This document shows positions 7,299-16,269 of a DNA stretch of 32,977 nt, piece after piece; the stretch's first letter is position 1; each line of letters begins with the position of its first letter. The notes below the pieces were generated by a model. The model was not told the DNA's origin and ran no database searches. It was given only the letters and a program-made list of their open reading frames with translations. The position numbers and the translations under genes were made by a program. The DNA comes from Gammaproteobacteria bacterium (lineage in GTDB: Bacteria > Pseudomonadota > Gammaproteobacteria > Xanthomonadales > Wenzhouxiangellaceae): the NCBI GenBank assembly GCA_018819105.1, contig JAHJQV010000010.1, forward strand, positions 1-32,977. Direction: 5' to 3'.

Positions 7299-8242
7299 GG
7301 CTTGGCCCAGTCTTTGCGCGCATCATACTGGCATTCGTCAGCCAGTTGCTGATACAGTTCCCGCGCCTTGTCGCTGTGCTGTCGCGGCATGCTGATGCGC
7401 AATATGACGATCAGATCGCCGCCGGCGAGTCCCTTGCCGGCCAGACGCAGCTTCTGACCGCCGCTGGAGCCGGGCGGCACTTTGATGTTGATTTCACCAT
7501 CCAGAGTGGGAATGCGGATGGACGCGCCCAGCACCGCCTCCCAGGGGGCGACCGGCACCGTCAATTGCAGGTTTTTGCCATCCACCACAAACAGCGGATG
7601 CGGCGCCAGATCAATCTCGATGAACAGATCGCCGTTGTTGCCACCGCCACTGCCCGGGCCACCCTGACCCTTGAGGCGGATCTGCTGGCCGCGGGTCACA
7701 CCGGGCGGAATCTTGATCTTGAGGGTCTTGCGGCGGCTGCGCAGAAAGCCCTGTGCATCAGGCTCATGCACCTGAAACGAAACTGACTTCTCGCCGCCTT
7801 TATAGGCCTCGTCCAGCAGCAGCGCCAGCTTGCTGTGCACATCTTCACCGCGCTGCCGGTACGGCTGGCGGGCACGCTGCCCCTGCTGGCCGGCACCGCC
7901 GAAGCCACCGAAAATCGAGGAGAAGAAATCACTGAAATCGCCGGCATCGGAAAAGTCGGCCTGGGCACCACCGCCACGTGCCTGCCAGCCCGGTGGCGGC
8001 CGGAAGCTGCCGTCGCGACCGCGCGCACCCAGTTTGCGCAGCTGATCGTACTCGGCGCGCTTGTCCTTGTCCTTGAGCACCTCATAAGCCTCGCCGACTT
8101 CCTTGAAGCGCTGTTCGGCATCGGCCTCCTTGCTCACATCCGGATGATACTTGCGCGCCAGCTTGCGATAGGCCTTGCGGATGGCATCGCTGTCAGCGTC
8201 TTCGCTGACGCCCATGATCTTGTAGTAATCCTTGAACTCCAT
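7295..8242 (-). CDS. cbpA: DnaJ-class co-chaperone CbpA
   Basis: The 315-residue class B J-protein stimulates the DnaK ATPase and can bind curved DNA. Its J domain (1-68) has the HPD triad at 33-35. It is followed by a Gly/Phe-rich linker (about 82-130) and two C-terminal beta-sandwich substrate domains ending in the dimerisation region. There are no zinc-finger cysteines, which separates it from DnaJ. I place the start at MEFKDYYKIMG (ATG at 8242). The frame is open for 50 more codons upstream, but those residues are not part of the family and run through a terminator. It is the first gene of cbpA-cbpM. Confidence 0.93.
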   Translation of the reverse strand: MEFKDYYKIMGVSEDADSDAIRKAYRKLARKYHPDVSKEADAEQRFKEVGEAYEVLKDKDKRAEYDQLRKLGARGRDGSFRPPPGWQARGGGAQADFSDAGDFSDFFSSIFGGFGGAGQQGQRARQPYRQRGEDVHSKLALLLDEAYKGGEKSVSFQVHEPDAQGFLRSRRKTLKIKIPPGVTRGQQIRLKGQGGPGSGGGNNGDLFIEIDLAPHPLFVVDGKNLQLTVPVAPWEAVLGASIRIPTLDGEINIKVPPGSSGGQKLRLAGKGLAGGDLIVILRISMPRQHSDKARELYQQLADECQYDARKDWAKP

Positions 8243-8287
8243 AAGCGCCAATATAGGCCTTTTTGTCGCCGATAAAATAGCGCAGAC

Positions 8288-8320
8288 AAAAAAATCCCGC
8301 TGCGATAGTGGCAGCGGGAT
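8288..8320 (-). terminator. Rho-independent terminator of the small membrane protein gene
   Basis: A perfect 10-bp stem (ATCCCGCTGC / GCAGCGGGAT) with a seven-base loop spans 8294-8320. On the minus strand it is followed by a run of seven T. It lies 34 bases after the stop of the gene at 8355-8768 and separates it from cbpA. Confidence 0.88.
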
Positions 8321-8354
8321 GATGCAGCAAGCCAGCCGGGGCCGGCCAGACTGT

Positions 8355-8768
8355 TTAGCTTTTACCCACGACAGCCCCGAGCACGGCACCAAACACCACG
8401 TGTCCGATCAGACTGCCCATGATCAGCTGCATGTTGCCGCCGGAGAACACACCATTGCCCATCATCGGCATCACCAGCAACTGCGCCATGAGGAAAATCA
8501 CTAGGGCATACAGCACGCCCTGCACGATGCTATTGCCAGGCAGCCTGCCGCGCACCACCGCTGCAAACACCAGCGCCATGACGATGCCGACGACAAAATG
8601 GATCATCCAGCCAGCGGCATAGGGCATGGCCATCATCGGGTTGCCGGTGCCCAGCATGTGGCCGAAATCCATCTTCGGCATGCCCATCATCGGCGCGACA
8701 AACATCGCCACCACCGACATCACTGCGGTGGCGGCAACGCCCGCCACGATTGTTTTGCTTGTATTCAT
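8355..8768 (-). CDS. Small four-helix inner-membrane protein, function unknown
   Basis: The 137-residue protein is almost wholly hydrophobic. It has four predicted transmembrane helices, at about 7-28, 50-72, 82-103 and 113-135. It is rich in Met and Gly (MFVAPMMGMPKMDFGHMLG), with several Met-Met pairs and two His residues that could bind copper or another soft metal; that is a guess from composition. It resembles small conserved DUF-type membrane proteins of proteobacteria, but I cannot name the family. It is a single-gene unit with its own terminator. The upstream gap (8769-9093) must hold its promoter. Confidence 0.75.
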   Translation of the reverse strand: MNTSKTIVAGVAATAVMSVVAMFVAPMMGMPKMDFGHMLGTGNPMMAMPYAAGWMIHFVVGIVMALVFAAVVRGRLPGNSIVQGVLYALVIFLMAQLLVMPMMGNGVFSGGNMQLIMGSLIGHVVFGAVLGAVVGKS

Positions 8769-9093
8769 TGGTTTTGCTCCCGCAAGAAAGGTTTGTGTTG
8801 CCAGTCAGTGCTCAATCGCACTGTATGACATGAATGTTTATACACCTATACACGGGGCCGACACAAGCAATGAGCTGCCTGCGCTGTCACACTAAATCGC
8901 GCACGTCCAGGTCTGCGACAGTGACCACTTTCTTACTTGCGCACTACATCTGTCATCGAATCAATACCTTGCAGCAGATGCGGCAATGTGCGCAGGCCGC
9001 CGGGAGCCCCGGCAGCCAGGTGGTCACAGATTGTCACAGCTGGCCGCGCCGGGCTGCGATGACGAATCTGTTCCGGATTTCAACCTTCTGCGC
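8769..9093. other. Intergenic stretch of 325 bases without a recognised gene
   Basis: This gap lies between two minus-strand genes, so it should contain the promoter of the membrane protein gene at its left end. A G/C-rich hairpin (GCCGGG/CCCGGC) lies near 9000, downstream of the DUF885 gene, but it has no T run on either side. No ORF here looks real. Confidence 0.4.
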
Positions 9094-10926
9094 TCACGCG
9101 GTGGCATTGTCCTGCATGGAATCAACCCAGTCGCGCACCACCCGTTCCAGCAGGTACATCGGCAAGGCACCATGGGTCAGCACCTGATCGTGAAAGGCTT
9201 TCAGATCGAAGCGCTCCCCCAGTGCAGCGCGGGCATACTCGCGCAGCTCAAGTATTTTCATCATGCCGATCTTGTAGGCCAGCGCCTGACCGGGGTTGAC
9301 CAGATAGCGCTCGATTTCCGCCGTGACCTCATCGACCCCCATGCCGGTGTAATCGAGCATGTACTGGATTGACGCTTCGCGACTCCAGCGCTTGTGGTGC
9401 ATGCCGGTGTCCACCACCAGCCGCACGGCCCGGAACATCTCTGCCTGCAGCCGACCGAGATTGTCCAGCGGATCATCCTGATAGCCCATTTCGAAAGCCA
9501 GCTGCTCGGCATACAGCGCCCAGCCTTCAGAAAACACGGTCATCGGAATCAGGCGCCGGAACATCGGCAAATCCTTCAGTTCCTGGGTCAGTGCAATCTG
9601 GAAATGATGGCCGGGAATGCCTTCGTGGTAGGCCAGCGTGCGCATGCCGAATTTGGGGATCTCGCCGACATTGCGCAGATTGGCGAAGAACACGCCTGGC
9701 CGCTCACCATCCAGCGATGGTCCCTGGTAGTAGGCTCCCGGTGCCGTGTCCTGGGAGAATTCCGGCACCCGACGCACTTCCACGCCGGTATCCGGGCGCA
9801 GATTGAAGGCCGCATTCATGCCGGCATCGATCTCATCCAGGATGGTCTGATAATCGGCCAGAATCTGCTCGCGACCGGCCTCGCTGTCGGGATAAAGCTG
9901 ATCCGGACGTTTGGCCAGCTGCTGCACGCGCTCGCCGATGGTGCCTTCTGTCAGCCCCTCGGCGATCAGAATCGCATCCATTTCTGTGGCAATGCGGGCC
10001 ACTTCCTGCAGACCGATCTCGTGGATCTGCTCCGGCGTCATGTCGGTGCTGGTATGGAACGCCACCTGGTTGGCATAGTATTCATCACCGTCCGGCAGAC
10101 GCCAGACACCGTCGTTGCTGGTGGCTTTGGACTCAATCGATTCCAGATAGGCAATCAGCTTACGGTAGGCCGGGTAAATGCTGTCGGCCACGGCCGCGTT
10201 GACTGCGGCAGACAGCTGTTCACGCTCGCCGGCGTCCAGCTGATCGGAAAGTGCATCCATGCGTTCGGCAAAATGCGTCGCCAGCAGATGCTCGGACGCT
10301 GGCTTGTCGATGAATTCACGCATCTGCTTGAGCACCTTCTGCACGGCAAACTGCGGTGGCAGGATGCCGCGCTGCTCGCGCAGCCGCAGCCCTTCGACGA
10401 CCTGGGCAAACACCTCATCGAACTGCTGCAGTCTGGCCAGATAGTGTTCGGCACCGGTCTGGTCTTCGATGACGTGCTGATCCACCATGAAATTGGGCAG
10501 AGAGCTCTGAATGCCGAACATCTGGTTGACCGGGAAGCTGTGATAGAGGAAGCGCTCGCCATCGACCACATACTGCGACATGAAATAATCAAACACGTCA
10601 TAGGACAACAGCGCTTCGTCGCTGTAATCATCGCGATCATAGCGCTGGAACACCTCGTATTCGTTCGCGAAAGTCTGCAGACTCTCCAGCTCCGCCTGCG
10701 GCGAGGCATCACTGAGCCTGGCATTGTGACCACGGATGCCGATGCCATCGAGCAGGCGCAGTGAGGTCAGCAATTCCGGCGAGTCCAGCGCCACCTTGAG
10801 AAACACCCGGCCATAAAACAGGTCGATACTGACCGGTTTGAAGTACCAGACGTTGACGAACAGCAAACCGGCCAGAATCACCAGCACGGCCAGTCCGCCG
10901 CCCAGCCATTTAAGTACTTTTTTCAT
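9094..10926 (-). CDS. Membrane-anchored DUF885 family zinc-peptidase-like protein
   Basis: The 610-residue protein has an uncleaved-looking N-terminal helix (8-28), with the rest probably in the periplasm. It belongs to the DUF885 family. The putative zinc site is H434-E435-G-I-P-G-H440-H441, a gluzincin-like HExxxGHH. The downstream conserved stretch SEGWALYAEQL has E467 as a likely third ligand. The C-terminal third (YMLDYTGM, INPGQALAYKIG-like) also matches the family. Members are thought to be metallo-carboxypeptidases or related hydrolases, but few have been tested. It stands alone, divergent from the SirB2 gene. A second DUF885 protein at 20322-22082 has lost this zinc motif. Confidence 0.88.
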   Translation of the reverse strand: MKKVLKWLGGGLAVLVILAGLLFVNVWYFKPVSIDLFYGRVFLKVALDSPELLTSLRLLDGIGIRGHNARLSDASPQAELESLQTFANEYEVFQRYDRDDYSDEALLSYDVFDYFMSQYVVDGERFLYHSFPVNQMFGIQSSLPNFMVDQHVIEDQTGAEHYLARLQQFDEVFAQVVEGLRLREQRGILPPQFAVQKVLKQMREFIDKPASEHLLATHFAERMDALSDQLDAGEREQLSAAVNAAVADSIYPAYRKLIAYLESIESKATSNDGVWRLPDGDEYYANQVAFHTSTDMTPEQIHEIGLQEVARIATEMDAILIAEGLTEGTIGERVQQLAKRPDQLYPDSEAGREQILADYQTILDEIDAGMNAAFNLRPDTGVEVRRVPEFSQDTAPGAYYQGPSLDGERPGVFFANLRNVGEIPKFGMRTLAYHEGIPGHHFQIALTQELKDLPMFRRLIPMTVFSEGWALYAEQLAFEMGYQDDPLDNLGRLQAEMFRAVRLVVDTGMHHKRWSREASIQYMLDYTGMGVDEVTAEIERYLVNPGQALAYKIGMMKILELREYARAALGERFDLKAFHDQVLTHGALPMYLLERVVRDWVDSMQDNATA

Positions 10927-11011
10927 TGCATGGTCCTGTCATGTGAATGCGAGCAAACAGATATCATAGTGGCATTGTCTGCCATGCGTATGCGCCATAG
11001 GTCACGGCCCC

Positions 11012-11401
11012 GTGCAACTGTATCTGAGCATCAAAGCCATCCATGTCGGTGCTGCCAGCCTCAGCATCGCGCTGTTCTGTGTGCGCCTGTACTGGTCGGT
11101 GCGCGGCATGGCCGTGCTGCAGCAACGCTGGGTGAGGACCGTTCCGCATGTGATCGACACGCTGCTGCTGGCCGCCGGCATCGGCCTGATGCTCATGCTG
11201 CGGGCCTGGCCGCAACAGCAACCCTGGCTGGCGGCCAAGCTGGTGGGGCTGTTGATCTACATTGCATTGGGCAGCGTCGCGATCAAGCGTGGTACCACGC
11301 CTGCCAGGCGCCTGTTGGCCGGCGCGCTGGCCATAGGGGTGTTTGCACTGATCGTTGGGGCTGCCAGAATGCATTCGCCGTGGTCGTGGTGGGGAGCTTG
11401 A
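11012..11401 (+). CDS. SirB2 family membrane protein
   Basis: The 129-residue protein starts with GTG. It has four predicted membrane helices and the SirB2 opening (YLSIKAIHVGAASLSI), the HVIDTLLLAAG segment and a closing helix. SirB2 proteins are small inner-membrane proteins of unsettled role, named from a Salmonella invasion regulator locus but widespread in non-pathogens. It is a single-gene unit that ends at the bidirectional terminator shared with rpmG. Confidence 0.85.
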   Translation: MQLYLSIKAIHVGAASLSIALFCVRLYWSVRGMAVLQQRWVRTVPHVIDTLLLAAGIGLMLMLRAWPQQQPWLAAKLVGLLIYIALGSVAIKRGTTPARRLLAGALAIGVFALIVGAARMHSPWSWWGA

Positions 11402-11457
11402 CGTCAATCAACTGCAACGCGGTGATTGAAGCTTGCGTGCGGCAATCAACTGACAGC

Positions 11458-11485
11458 AAAAAGCCGCGCTGGGCGCGGCTTTTTT
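11458..11485. terminator. Bidirectional Rho-independent terminator
   Basis: An 8-bp perfect stem (AGCCGCGC / GCGCGGCT) with a TGG loop is flanked by a run of A on the left and a run of T on the right. It can therefore end transcripts from both sides: SirB2 on the plus strand and rpmB-rpmG on the minus strand. It lies 57 bases after the SirB2 stop and 22 after the rpmG stop. Confidence 0.9.
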
Positions 11486-11507
11486 ATCGAGCTGGAACAG
11501 CAGATGC

Positions 11508-11675
11508 CTATTTGATCTTGCCTTCCTTGTACATCACGTGCTTGCGTACCACCGGGTCGTATTTTTTCATTTCCATCTTGTCCGGTGTGTTCTTCTTGTT
11601 CTTGTCGGTGGTGTAGAAATGTCCGGTGCCGGCACTGGAAATCATGCGGATCTTGTCTCGTCCTGACTTGGCCAT
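11508..11675 (-). CDS. rpmG: Large ribosomal subunit protein bL33
   Basis: The 55-residue protein reads [20 protein letters not shown] and ends MYKEGKIK. It matches bL33 in length and sequence, including the [20 protein letters not shown] core. It lacks the zinc-binding cysteines, so it is the zinc-independent form typical of proteobacteria. It is the second gene of the rpmB-rpmG operon, 12 bases after rpmB, and is followed by a strong terminator. Confidence 0.97.
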   Translation of the reverse strand: MAKSGRDKIRMISSAGTGHFYTTDKNKKNTPDKMEMKKYDPVVRKHVMYKEGKIK

Positions 11676-11687
11676 GTTGTCTCTCCG

Positions 11688-11924
11688 TTAAACCTTTTCG
11701 CCGCGCTTGCGCATGTCTGCGAGCACAGTGTCAATGCCGCGCTTGTCAATGATGCGCACGCCTTTGGCCGACACCCGCAGCTTGACCCAGCGGTTCTCGC
11801 TGGGCACCCAGAAGCGGTGCTCGTGCAGGTTGGGCAGAAAACGTCGTCGCGTCTTGATGTTGGAATGGGATACATGGTTGCCGACCGCGGGTCGCTTGCC
11901 GGTAACCTGACAGATTCTGGACAT
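11688..11924 (-). CDS. rpmB: Large ribosomal subunit protein bL28
   Basis: The 78-residue protein starts [16 protein letters not shown] and continues through [14 protein letters not shown] and the [17 protein letters not shown] core, as in E. coli bL28, which is also 78 residues. I start at ATG 11924; a TTG two codons upstream would add MS but breaks family agreement. It is the first gene of the rpmB-rpmG operon, with a promoter just upstream. Confidence 0.97.
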   Translation of the reverse strand: MSRICQVTGKRPAVGNHVSHSNIKTRRRFLPNLHEHRFWVPSENRWVKLRVSAKGVRIIDKRGIDTVLADMRKRGEKV

Positions 11925-11962
11925 GCTCAATTTCCAAATGTGTTTGTTAAAGCTAGCCGCCT

Positions 11963-11991
11963 ATTATCGCCAACTCAGCGTCAACAATCAA
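11963..11991 (-). promoter_or_regulatory. Predicted sigma-70 promoter of rpmB-rpmG
   Basis: On the minus strand, TTGATT and GATAAT are separated by exactly 17 bases, close to the sigma-70 consensus. They lie about 40 bases before the rpmB start. Confidence 0.6.
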
Positions 11992-12033
11992 GCGCTGGTG
12001 ATGCGCAACCTGTGGCGCTGACCGACACGATCA

Positions 12034-15000
12034 TCACTGGCCCAACTCGGTGGGCAGCGGTGGTGCCGCTGGCACCGGGTCCTGCCAGCTTTCCAGATCG
12101 GCCAGGATTTCACTGATCGCCGCTTCCAGCTGGCTGTCACTGCCGGCATTGGTGGCCAGCGGATCCAGCTCCACTTCGATGTCCGGTGCCACGCCCTCGT
12201 TTTCGATGCTCCAGTTGCCATCGGCGTCGATAAAGCGGAAGAACGGCACGGTCAGAAAGCCGCCATCGACCAGCTGCGGGTTGGCGGAAATGCCGATCAG
12301 ACCACCCCAGGTGCGGGTGCCCAGCAGCTTGCCGATACCAAGCTGGCGGAATGCATACGGCAGGTAATCACCGCCGGAACCGGCGTCCTGATCAATCAGC
12401 ATCAGCTTGGGACCATGCATGGCACCAGCCGGGGTGTTGGTGTTGAGCCCATCGCGATCCTGCCAGCTGGACAGATGCCTGCGACTGAGCACTTCGACGA
12501 TGTAATTGGCCGCCTGGCCACCACTATTGGAGCGCTCGTCGATGATCAGCGCCTGCTTGTCCAGCTGCGGAAAGAACATGCGATTGAAGAAGGTGTAGCC
12601 GGCACCGGCCGTGTTGGGCAGATAGATGTAGCCGACCCGGCCGTCGCTGGCCTCATCCACCTGGCGGCGATTGCGCTCGATCCACGACCACAACCTGAGT
12701 TCACGCTCGCTGGCGACCGGTTCGATGACGATGTCGCGGGTGTCTTCACCAGCCGGGTTGTCAGCCAGCGTCAGCGCCAGCTGCTTGCCGGTGGTGTTCT
12801 GCAGCCGCTGGAAAATGTTTTCGGTGTGATCCAGCGCGACTGCGTTGACCGCCAGAATGTAATCACCGACCCTGGCCTCGTTGCCGGGCACCGCCAGCGG
12901 ACCCCGCAGGAACGGGTTCCATTGTTCGCCAGAGTAGATGCGGGTGATGCGATAGTGGCCATCTTCGATTGCCAGGTTGGCACCCAGCAGACCGACATCG
13001 ACAGCGTTCTCCTGGTGCACATCACCGCCACCGGCGCGGTTGTGACCGGCCTCCAGCTCACCGATCATCTCCACCAGCAGTGTGTTCAGATCCTCGCGCC
13101 GCCCCACATGCTGCACCAGCGGCTGATACTTGGCATACACCGCATTCCAGTCCAGACCATGCAGGTTGCCGGCGTAGAAATACTCCTGTTCCATGCGCCA
13201 GGCTTCAGCGAAAATCTGCGCCCACTCCTGGCGCGGATCGATGAACATGCGCAGCGCGGACAGATCCAGCGGCTGCAGATCCAGTTTCTTGTCGATCTTG
13301 CCGGCCGACAGTTTGCCGCCGGGCTGCTGCAGCAGGATCTGCCTGCCATCCGCGCTGATGCGAAAGCCGCTGACATTGCGCATGGCGATGTCGCTGTCGA
13401 GTTCATCGAAATCAAACCGCCGCAACAGACCGCCTTCGGGTTCGGCATCCGGCGGCGGCACACTGGCACCGGGCTGCTCGTCTTCGATGTAGAACAGCAT
13501 GCCGTTCTGGGCCACCTGCAGTGAGCGATAGTTGCCCTCCGCCACCGGCAGCCCGACCATGCGCTGGCTCAAGCCGGCGAAGTCTATGCGCACCGGCTTC
13601 GGCTTGTCTTTCTTCGACTTGTCCTGGCCATCATTCTGCTTGTCTGCATCCTTATCGTCTGCAGCGTCCGCGGCTTCGTCACCCGGCTTTGGGGTCAGCG
13701 GCGAGTTGCCGTCAGCAGCCAGCACCAGCGCATACAGTCCGGCCCGATACGGCCGCTCCTGACTGGTCATGTTAAGGCCGAACTGGATCGGCCCGGAGTT
13801 GGTGGATGCGGCAAAGTACAGGTATTCGCCGTCGGCACTGAACGCCGGTGCGGCGACATCGGCCTGACCATCGGTGACGATGCGACTGCTGGCGTCGTTG
13901 AAATCATGCAGCACCAGGTCGCTGTGCAGATTCGGCTGCTCCAGCGTGTGCGCCAGCCAGCGGCCATCCGGCGAGATGGCGATCTCGAAGCCGGCGCGGC
14001 GGGCGTTGGTGGCGATTTCGGTGCGCTCACCGGACTTGACATCAATGCTGTACAGGCGCAGGTGATTGTCGCGGTAAATGATCAGGCCGCGCGGTTGGTT
14101 CCAGGCCATCAGCTCGTAGAAATGCGGGCCCAGCTTGAGCGTGCGGGCGATGGCAGCGCCCTGCTGATCGGCAATTGCCAGCTGCTGACCATCCAGGCCA
14201 TCGATGATCCATGCCACCTGATCTCCGGCCGGTGACCACAGCCCGGTGTATTCACGGCTGCCGTCGGTGTTGCTGAGGTTGCGCAGCGAGCCGTCCTCTA
14301 CCGGCACCGTGAACACCTCACCGCGGGCGGTGACGATTGCGCGCTTGCCGGTCGGGGAAATGTCGATGTTCTGGATGTTGCCGGCTACCGACTTCCAGCC
14401 CGGGCGCAGCTGCGGCAGATCGGGCGCAATGTCGATCGCCAGCGCCTGGCTGTTGCCGGTGGCGAGATCCAGCATGGTCAGACGGCCACCGGCTTCATAC
14501 ACGATGCTGTCACCATGCCCGGCGGCGGCGCGGATGTCCCAGTCTCCGGCGCGGCCATCGTGGCGGGTCAGTGCCGTGATCGCAGCGCTGGCCGGGTCAT
14601 AGCGATACAGGTTGAAGGTCTTGCTGGCATCTCGATCGGAGAGGAAATACAGCTGATCACCCAGCCAGAAGGTGTTGAAATCGTTGACCCGTTCACCGGG
14701 CACTGCGCTCACCTCGTCGGTGTGCAGATTCATGATGCGGATCGACGGGATGGTACCGCCGCGATAGCCCTGCCAGCCGGCGGTGCCACCGAACAGGCCG
14801 TTGTAACCGGAGCCATGATCGATGTATGCCAGCAGGTTGCCGCTGGCGTCATAGCTGCCGCGATAAAATCTGGCCGCCATCTGTTTTTGCGGCAGACCAC
14901 CAGCGAGGCTGACATGGTAGAGTTGGCCGGAACGGCCATGGTCGGTTTCGCGCGCCGACACCAGTGCCACCGCACGGCCATCGCGCTGCCAGTCCACCGG

Positions 15001-15327
15001 AATGTCCTCACCCGGATGCCAGGTCAGCCGCTGCGGCTGCCCGCCGGCGGCGGCAACCACATACACATCCACATTGTCCTCGTAGGCGGCGGCAAAGGCG
15101 ATCTGCGTGCCATCCGGCGAAAACATCGGCGTGTTCTCCTCGGCGGCGGCCGTGGTCAGCCGCCGTGGCTGGCTGCCATCGCGATTGGCAACCCAGATGT
15201 CACCGGCGTAGACAAACGCCAGTTGCTCGGCCGACAGCGCCGGCTGGCGCAGCAACAGGGTTTCCGAACTGGCCTGACCAGACACTGCAGTCAACAGGAG
15301 GATGCTGGCCGTACGCAGAAAATTCAT
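12034..15327 (-). CDS. Tricorn-type periplasmic protease (beta-propellers, PDZ, S41 peptidase)
   Basis: The 1097-residue protein has a signal peptide (MNFLRTASILLLTAVSGQAS). WD40/TolB-like propeller repeats follow (about 30-570; blades such as ISPDGRWLAHT and FSPDGTQIAFA). An acidic, Lys-rich insert lies near 575-600, then a core domain, a PDZ domain (about 800-880) and a C-terminal S41-type catalytic domain. By comparison with Tricorn, the catalytic residues are H762 (GELEAGHNR), S984 (AGSGGDY) and E1042 (ENEGVAPDIE). Such enzymes degrade peptides, and the propellers gate access. The start at 15327 has a GGTGA ribosome site and gives a clean signal peptide; 26 more upstream codons are open but spoil it. 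It is a single-gene unit. Confidence 0.92.
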   Translation of the reverse strand: MNFLRTASILLLTAVSGQASSETLLLRQPALSAEQLAFVYAGDIWVANRDGSQPRRLTTAAAEENTPMFSPDGTQIAFAAAYEDNVDVYVVAAAGGQPQRLTWHPGEDIPVDWQRDGRAVALVSARETDHGRSGQLYHVSLAGGLPQKQMAARFYRGSYDASGNLLAYIDHGSGYNGLFGGTAGWQGYRGGTIPSIRIMNLHTDEVSAVPGERVNDFNTFWLGDQLYFLSDRDASKTFNLYRYDPASAAITALTRHDGRAGDWDIRAAAGHGDSIVYEAGGRLTMLDLATGNSQALAIDIAPDLPQLRPGWKSVAGNIQNIDISPTGKRAIVTARGEVFTVPVEDGSLRNLSNTDGSREYTGLWSPAGDQVAWIIDGLDGQQLAIADQQGAAIARTLKLGPHFYELMAWNQPRGLIIYRDNHLRLYSIDVKSGERTEIATNARRAGFEIAISPDGRWLAHTLEQPNLHSDLVLHDFNDASSRIVTDGQADVAAPAFSADGEYLYFAASTNSGPIQFGLNMTSQERPYRAGLYALVLAADGNSPLTPKPGDEAADAADDKDADKQNDGQDKSKKDKPKPVRIDFAGLSQRMVGLPVAEGNYRSLQVAQNGMLFYIEDEQPGASVPPPDAEPEGGLLRRFDFDELDSDIAMRNVSGFRISADGRQILLQQPGGKLSAGKIDKKLDLQPLDLSALRMFIDPRQEWAQIFAEAWRMEQEYFYAGNLHGLDWNAVYAKYQPLVQHVGRREDLNTLLVEMIGELEAGHNRAGGGDVHQENAVDVGLLGANLAIEDGHYRITRIYSGEQWNPFLRGPLAVPGNEARVGDYILAVNAVALDHTENIFQRLQNTTGKQLALTLADNPAGEDTRDIVIEPVASERELRLWSWIERNRRQVDEASDGRVGYIYLPNTAGAGYTFFNRMFFPQLDKQALIIDERSNSGGQAANYIVEVLSRRHLSSWQDRDGLNTNTPAGAMHGPKLMLIDQDAGSGGDYLPYAFRQLGIGKLLGTRTWGGLIGISANPQLVDGGFLTVPFFRFIDADGNWSIENEGVAPDIEVELDPLATNAGSDSQLEAAISEILADLESWQDPVPAAPPLPTELGQ

Positions 15328-15350
15328 AACAGTCACCGAAGAACGCAATG

Positions 15351-15367
15351 AGTATCCAATGGATACT
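15351..15367. promoter_or_regulatory. Perfect 8-bp inverted repeat upstream of the Tricorn gene
   Basis: AGTATCCA and TGGATACT are separated by one base, 24 bases before the start codon. A TTGATA on the minus strand lies just upstream, so the palindrome would cover the -10/start region of a promoter there. It is a plausible operator; no binding protein can be named. Confidence 0.4.
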
Positions 15368-15476
15368 AGTTTATCAACCGACCACAGGTATAGGCCAAAA
15401 GACACAGCGCTATGCTGGTACGTCAGATGCCCCGGAAGCCTGTTGGCTTTAGCGCAGCAGCTCCGTGCAAAGGATC

Positions 15477-16151
15477 CTAGACCATCCCCATCTCAGCCAT
15501 CGACACCGGCTCGCCGTCGCCAACAATGAAATGATCCAGCAGACGGATGTCCACCAGCGCCAGCGCATCGCGCAGTCTGGTGGTGATGGCGCGATCGGCA
15601 GCGCTGGGCTCGGACACTCCGGAGGGATGGTTGTGGGCAATGATCAGTGCCGCAGCCCGGCACGACAGCGCCTTTTCCACCACCACGCGGGGGTACACAG
15701 CGGCACCGTCGATGGTGCCATGAAACAGCACCTGCCACTGGATCAGACGATGACGATTGTCCAGAAACATGCAGCCGAACTGCTCGTGCACCTGATCGCG
15801 CAGCTGGCTGGTGAGAAACCGGCGTGTGTGCTGCGGGCTGGTGATGGCGTCGCCACGGCTCAGGCTTTCGCTGAGATGGCGCCGGCTCATCTCCAGCACA
15901 GCCTGCAGTTGCGCGTACTTGGCCGGGCCCAGTCCCTTGTGCGTGCAGAACTGCTGCAGATCAGCCGCCAGCAACTCGCGCAGACTGCCGAATTCGTTGA
16001 GCAACTGGCGCGCCAGATCCACCGCCGAACAGCCACTGAGCCCGGTGCGCAGAAAAATCGCCAGCAGCTCGGCATCGCTGAGCTGTGCAGCACCGTGGCG
16101 CAGCAGCTTTTCGCGCGGCCGCTCGCCGGCTGGCCAGTGTTTGATGGACAT
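15477..16151 (-). CDS. radC: RadC family JAB/MPN (JAMM) domain protein
   Basis: The 224-residue protein has an N-terminal helix-hairpin-helix-like part ([30 protein letters not shown]) and a C-terminal JAMM metalloprotease-like domain, with HNHPSG and the downstream Asp in SAADRAIT. RadC was named for a DNA repair phenotype later reassigned to recG; its true role is unsettled. I place the start at [17 protein letters not shown] (ATG 16151). An AGGAG site lies upstream and the length agrees with the family; the frame stays open 14 codons further. It is divergent from coaC, as in Pseudomonas. Confidence 0.93.
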   Translation of the reverse strand: MSIKHWPAGERPREKLLRHGAAQLSDAELLAIFLRTGLSGCSAVDLARQLLNEFGSLRELLAADLQQFCTHKGLGPAKYAQLQAVLEMSRRHLSESLSRGDAITSPQHTRRFLTSQLRDQVHEQFGCMFLDNRHRLIQWQVLFHGTIDGAAVYPRVVVEKALSCRAAALIIAHNHPSGVSEPSAADRAITTRLRDALALVDIRLLDHFIVGDGEPVSMAEMGMV

Positions 16152-16170
16152 GATCTGGTTGCTCCTTGCA

Positions 16171-16195
16171 GCTTGCGTGTACAATTCATGCAAGC
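16171..16195. promoter_or_regulatory. Inverted repeat in the radC / coaC divergent region
   Basis: GCTTGCGTG and CATGCAAGC (one mismatch in nine) face each other across seven bases, about 20 bases ahead of radC. A CATAAT box with TTGCGT 16 bases upstream overlaps it on the plus strand and could be the coaC promoter. An operator controlling both directions is possible; this is inference. Confidence 0.35.
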
Positions 16196-16269
16196 ATAAT
16201 CAACGCGCTACAGCGCAGCTGTAGGAAATGTCCGCAGCCAGCTGTCAGCCATTCACCTGACTTGACACC

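Noticed and set aside
5883-7352. 489-codon frame overlapping alkB and cbpM
   Set aside because: It is out of phase with alkB, which keeps all the histidine boxes, and runs through two other good genes; it is a shadow.
8243-8392. Upstream extension of CbpA by 50 codons
   Set aside because: The extension would be translated through the terminator at 8288-8320 and does not match the family; the J domain begins at MEFKDYYKIMG.
8997-9016. Terminator for the first DUF885 gene
   Set aside because: The GCCGGG/CCCGGC hairpin has no T run on the minus strand and is about 80 bases past the stop.
12415-13524. 369-codon plus-strand frame inside the Tricorn gene
   Set aside because: It is antisense to a protein with clear propeller and S41 motifs, and shows no family features.
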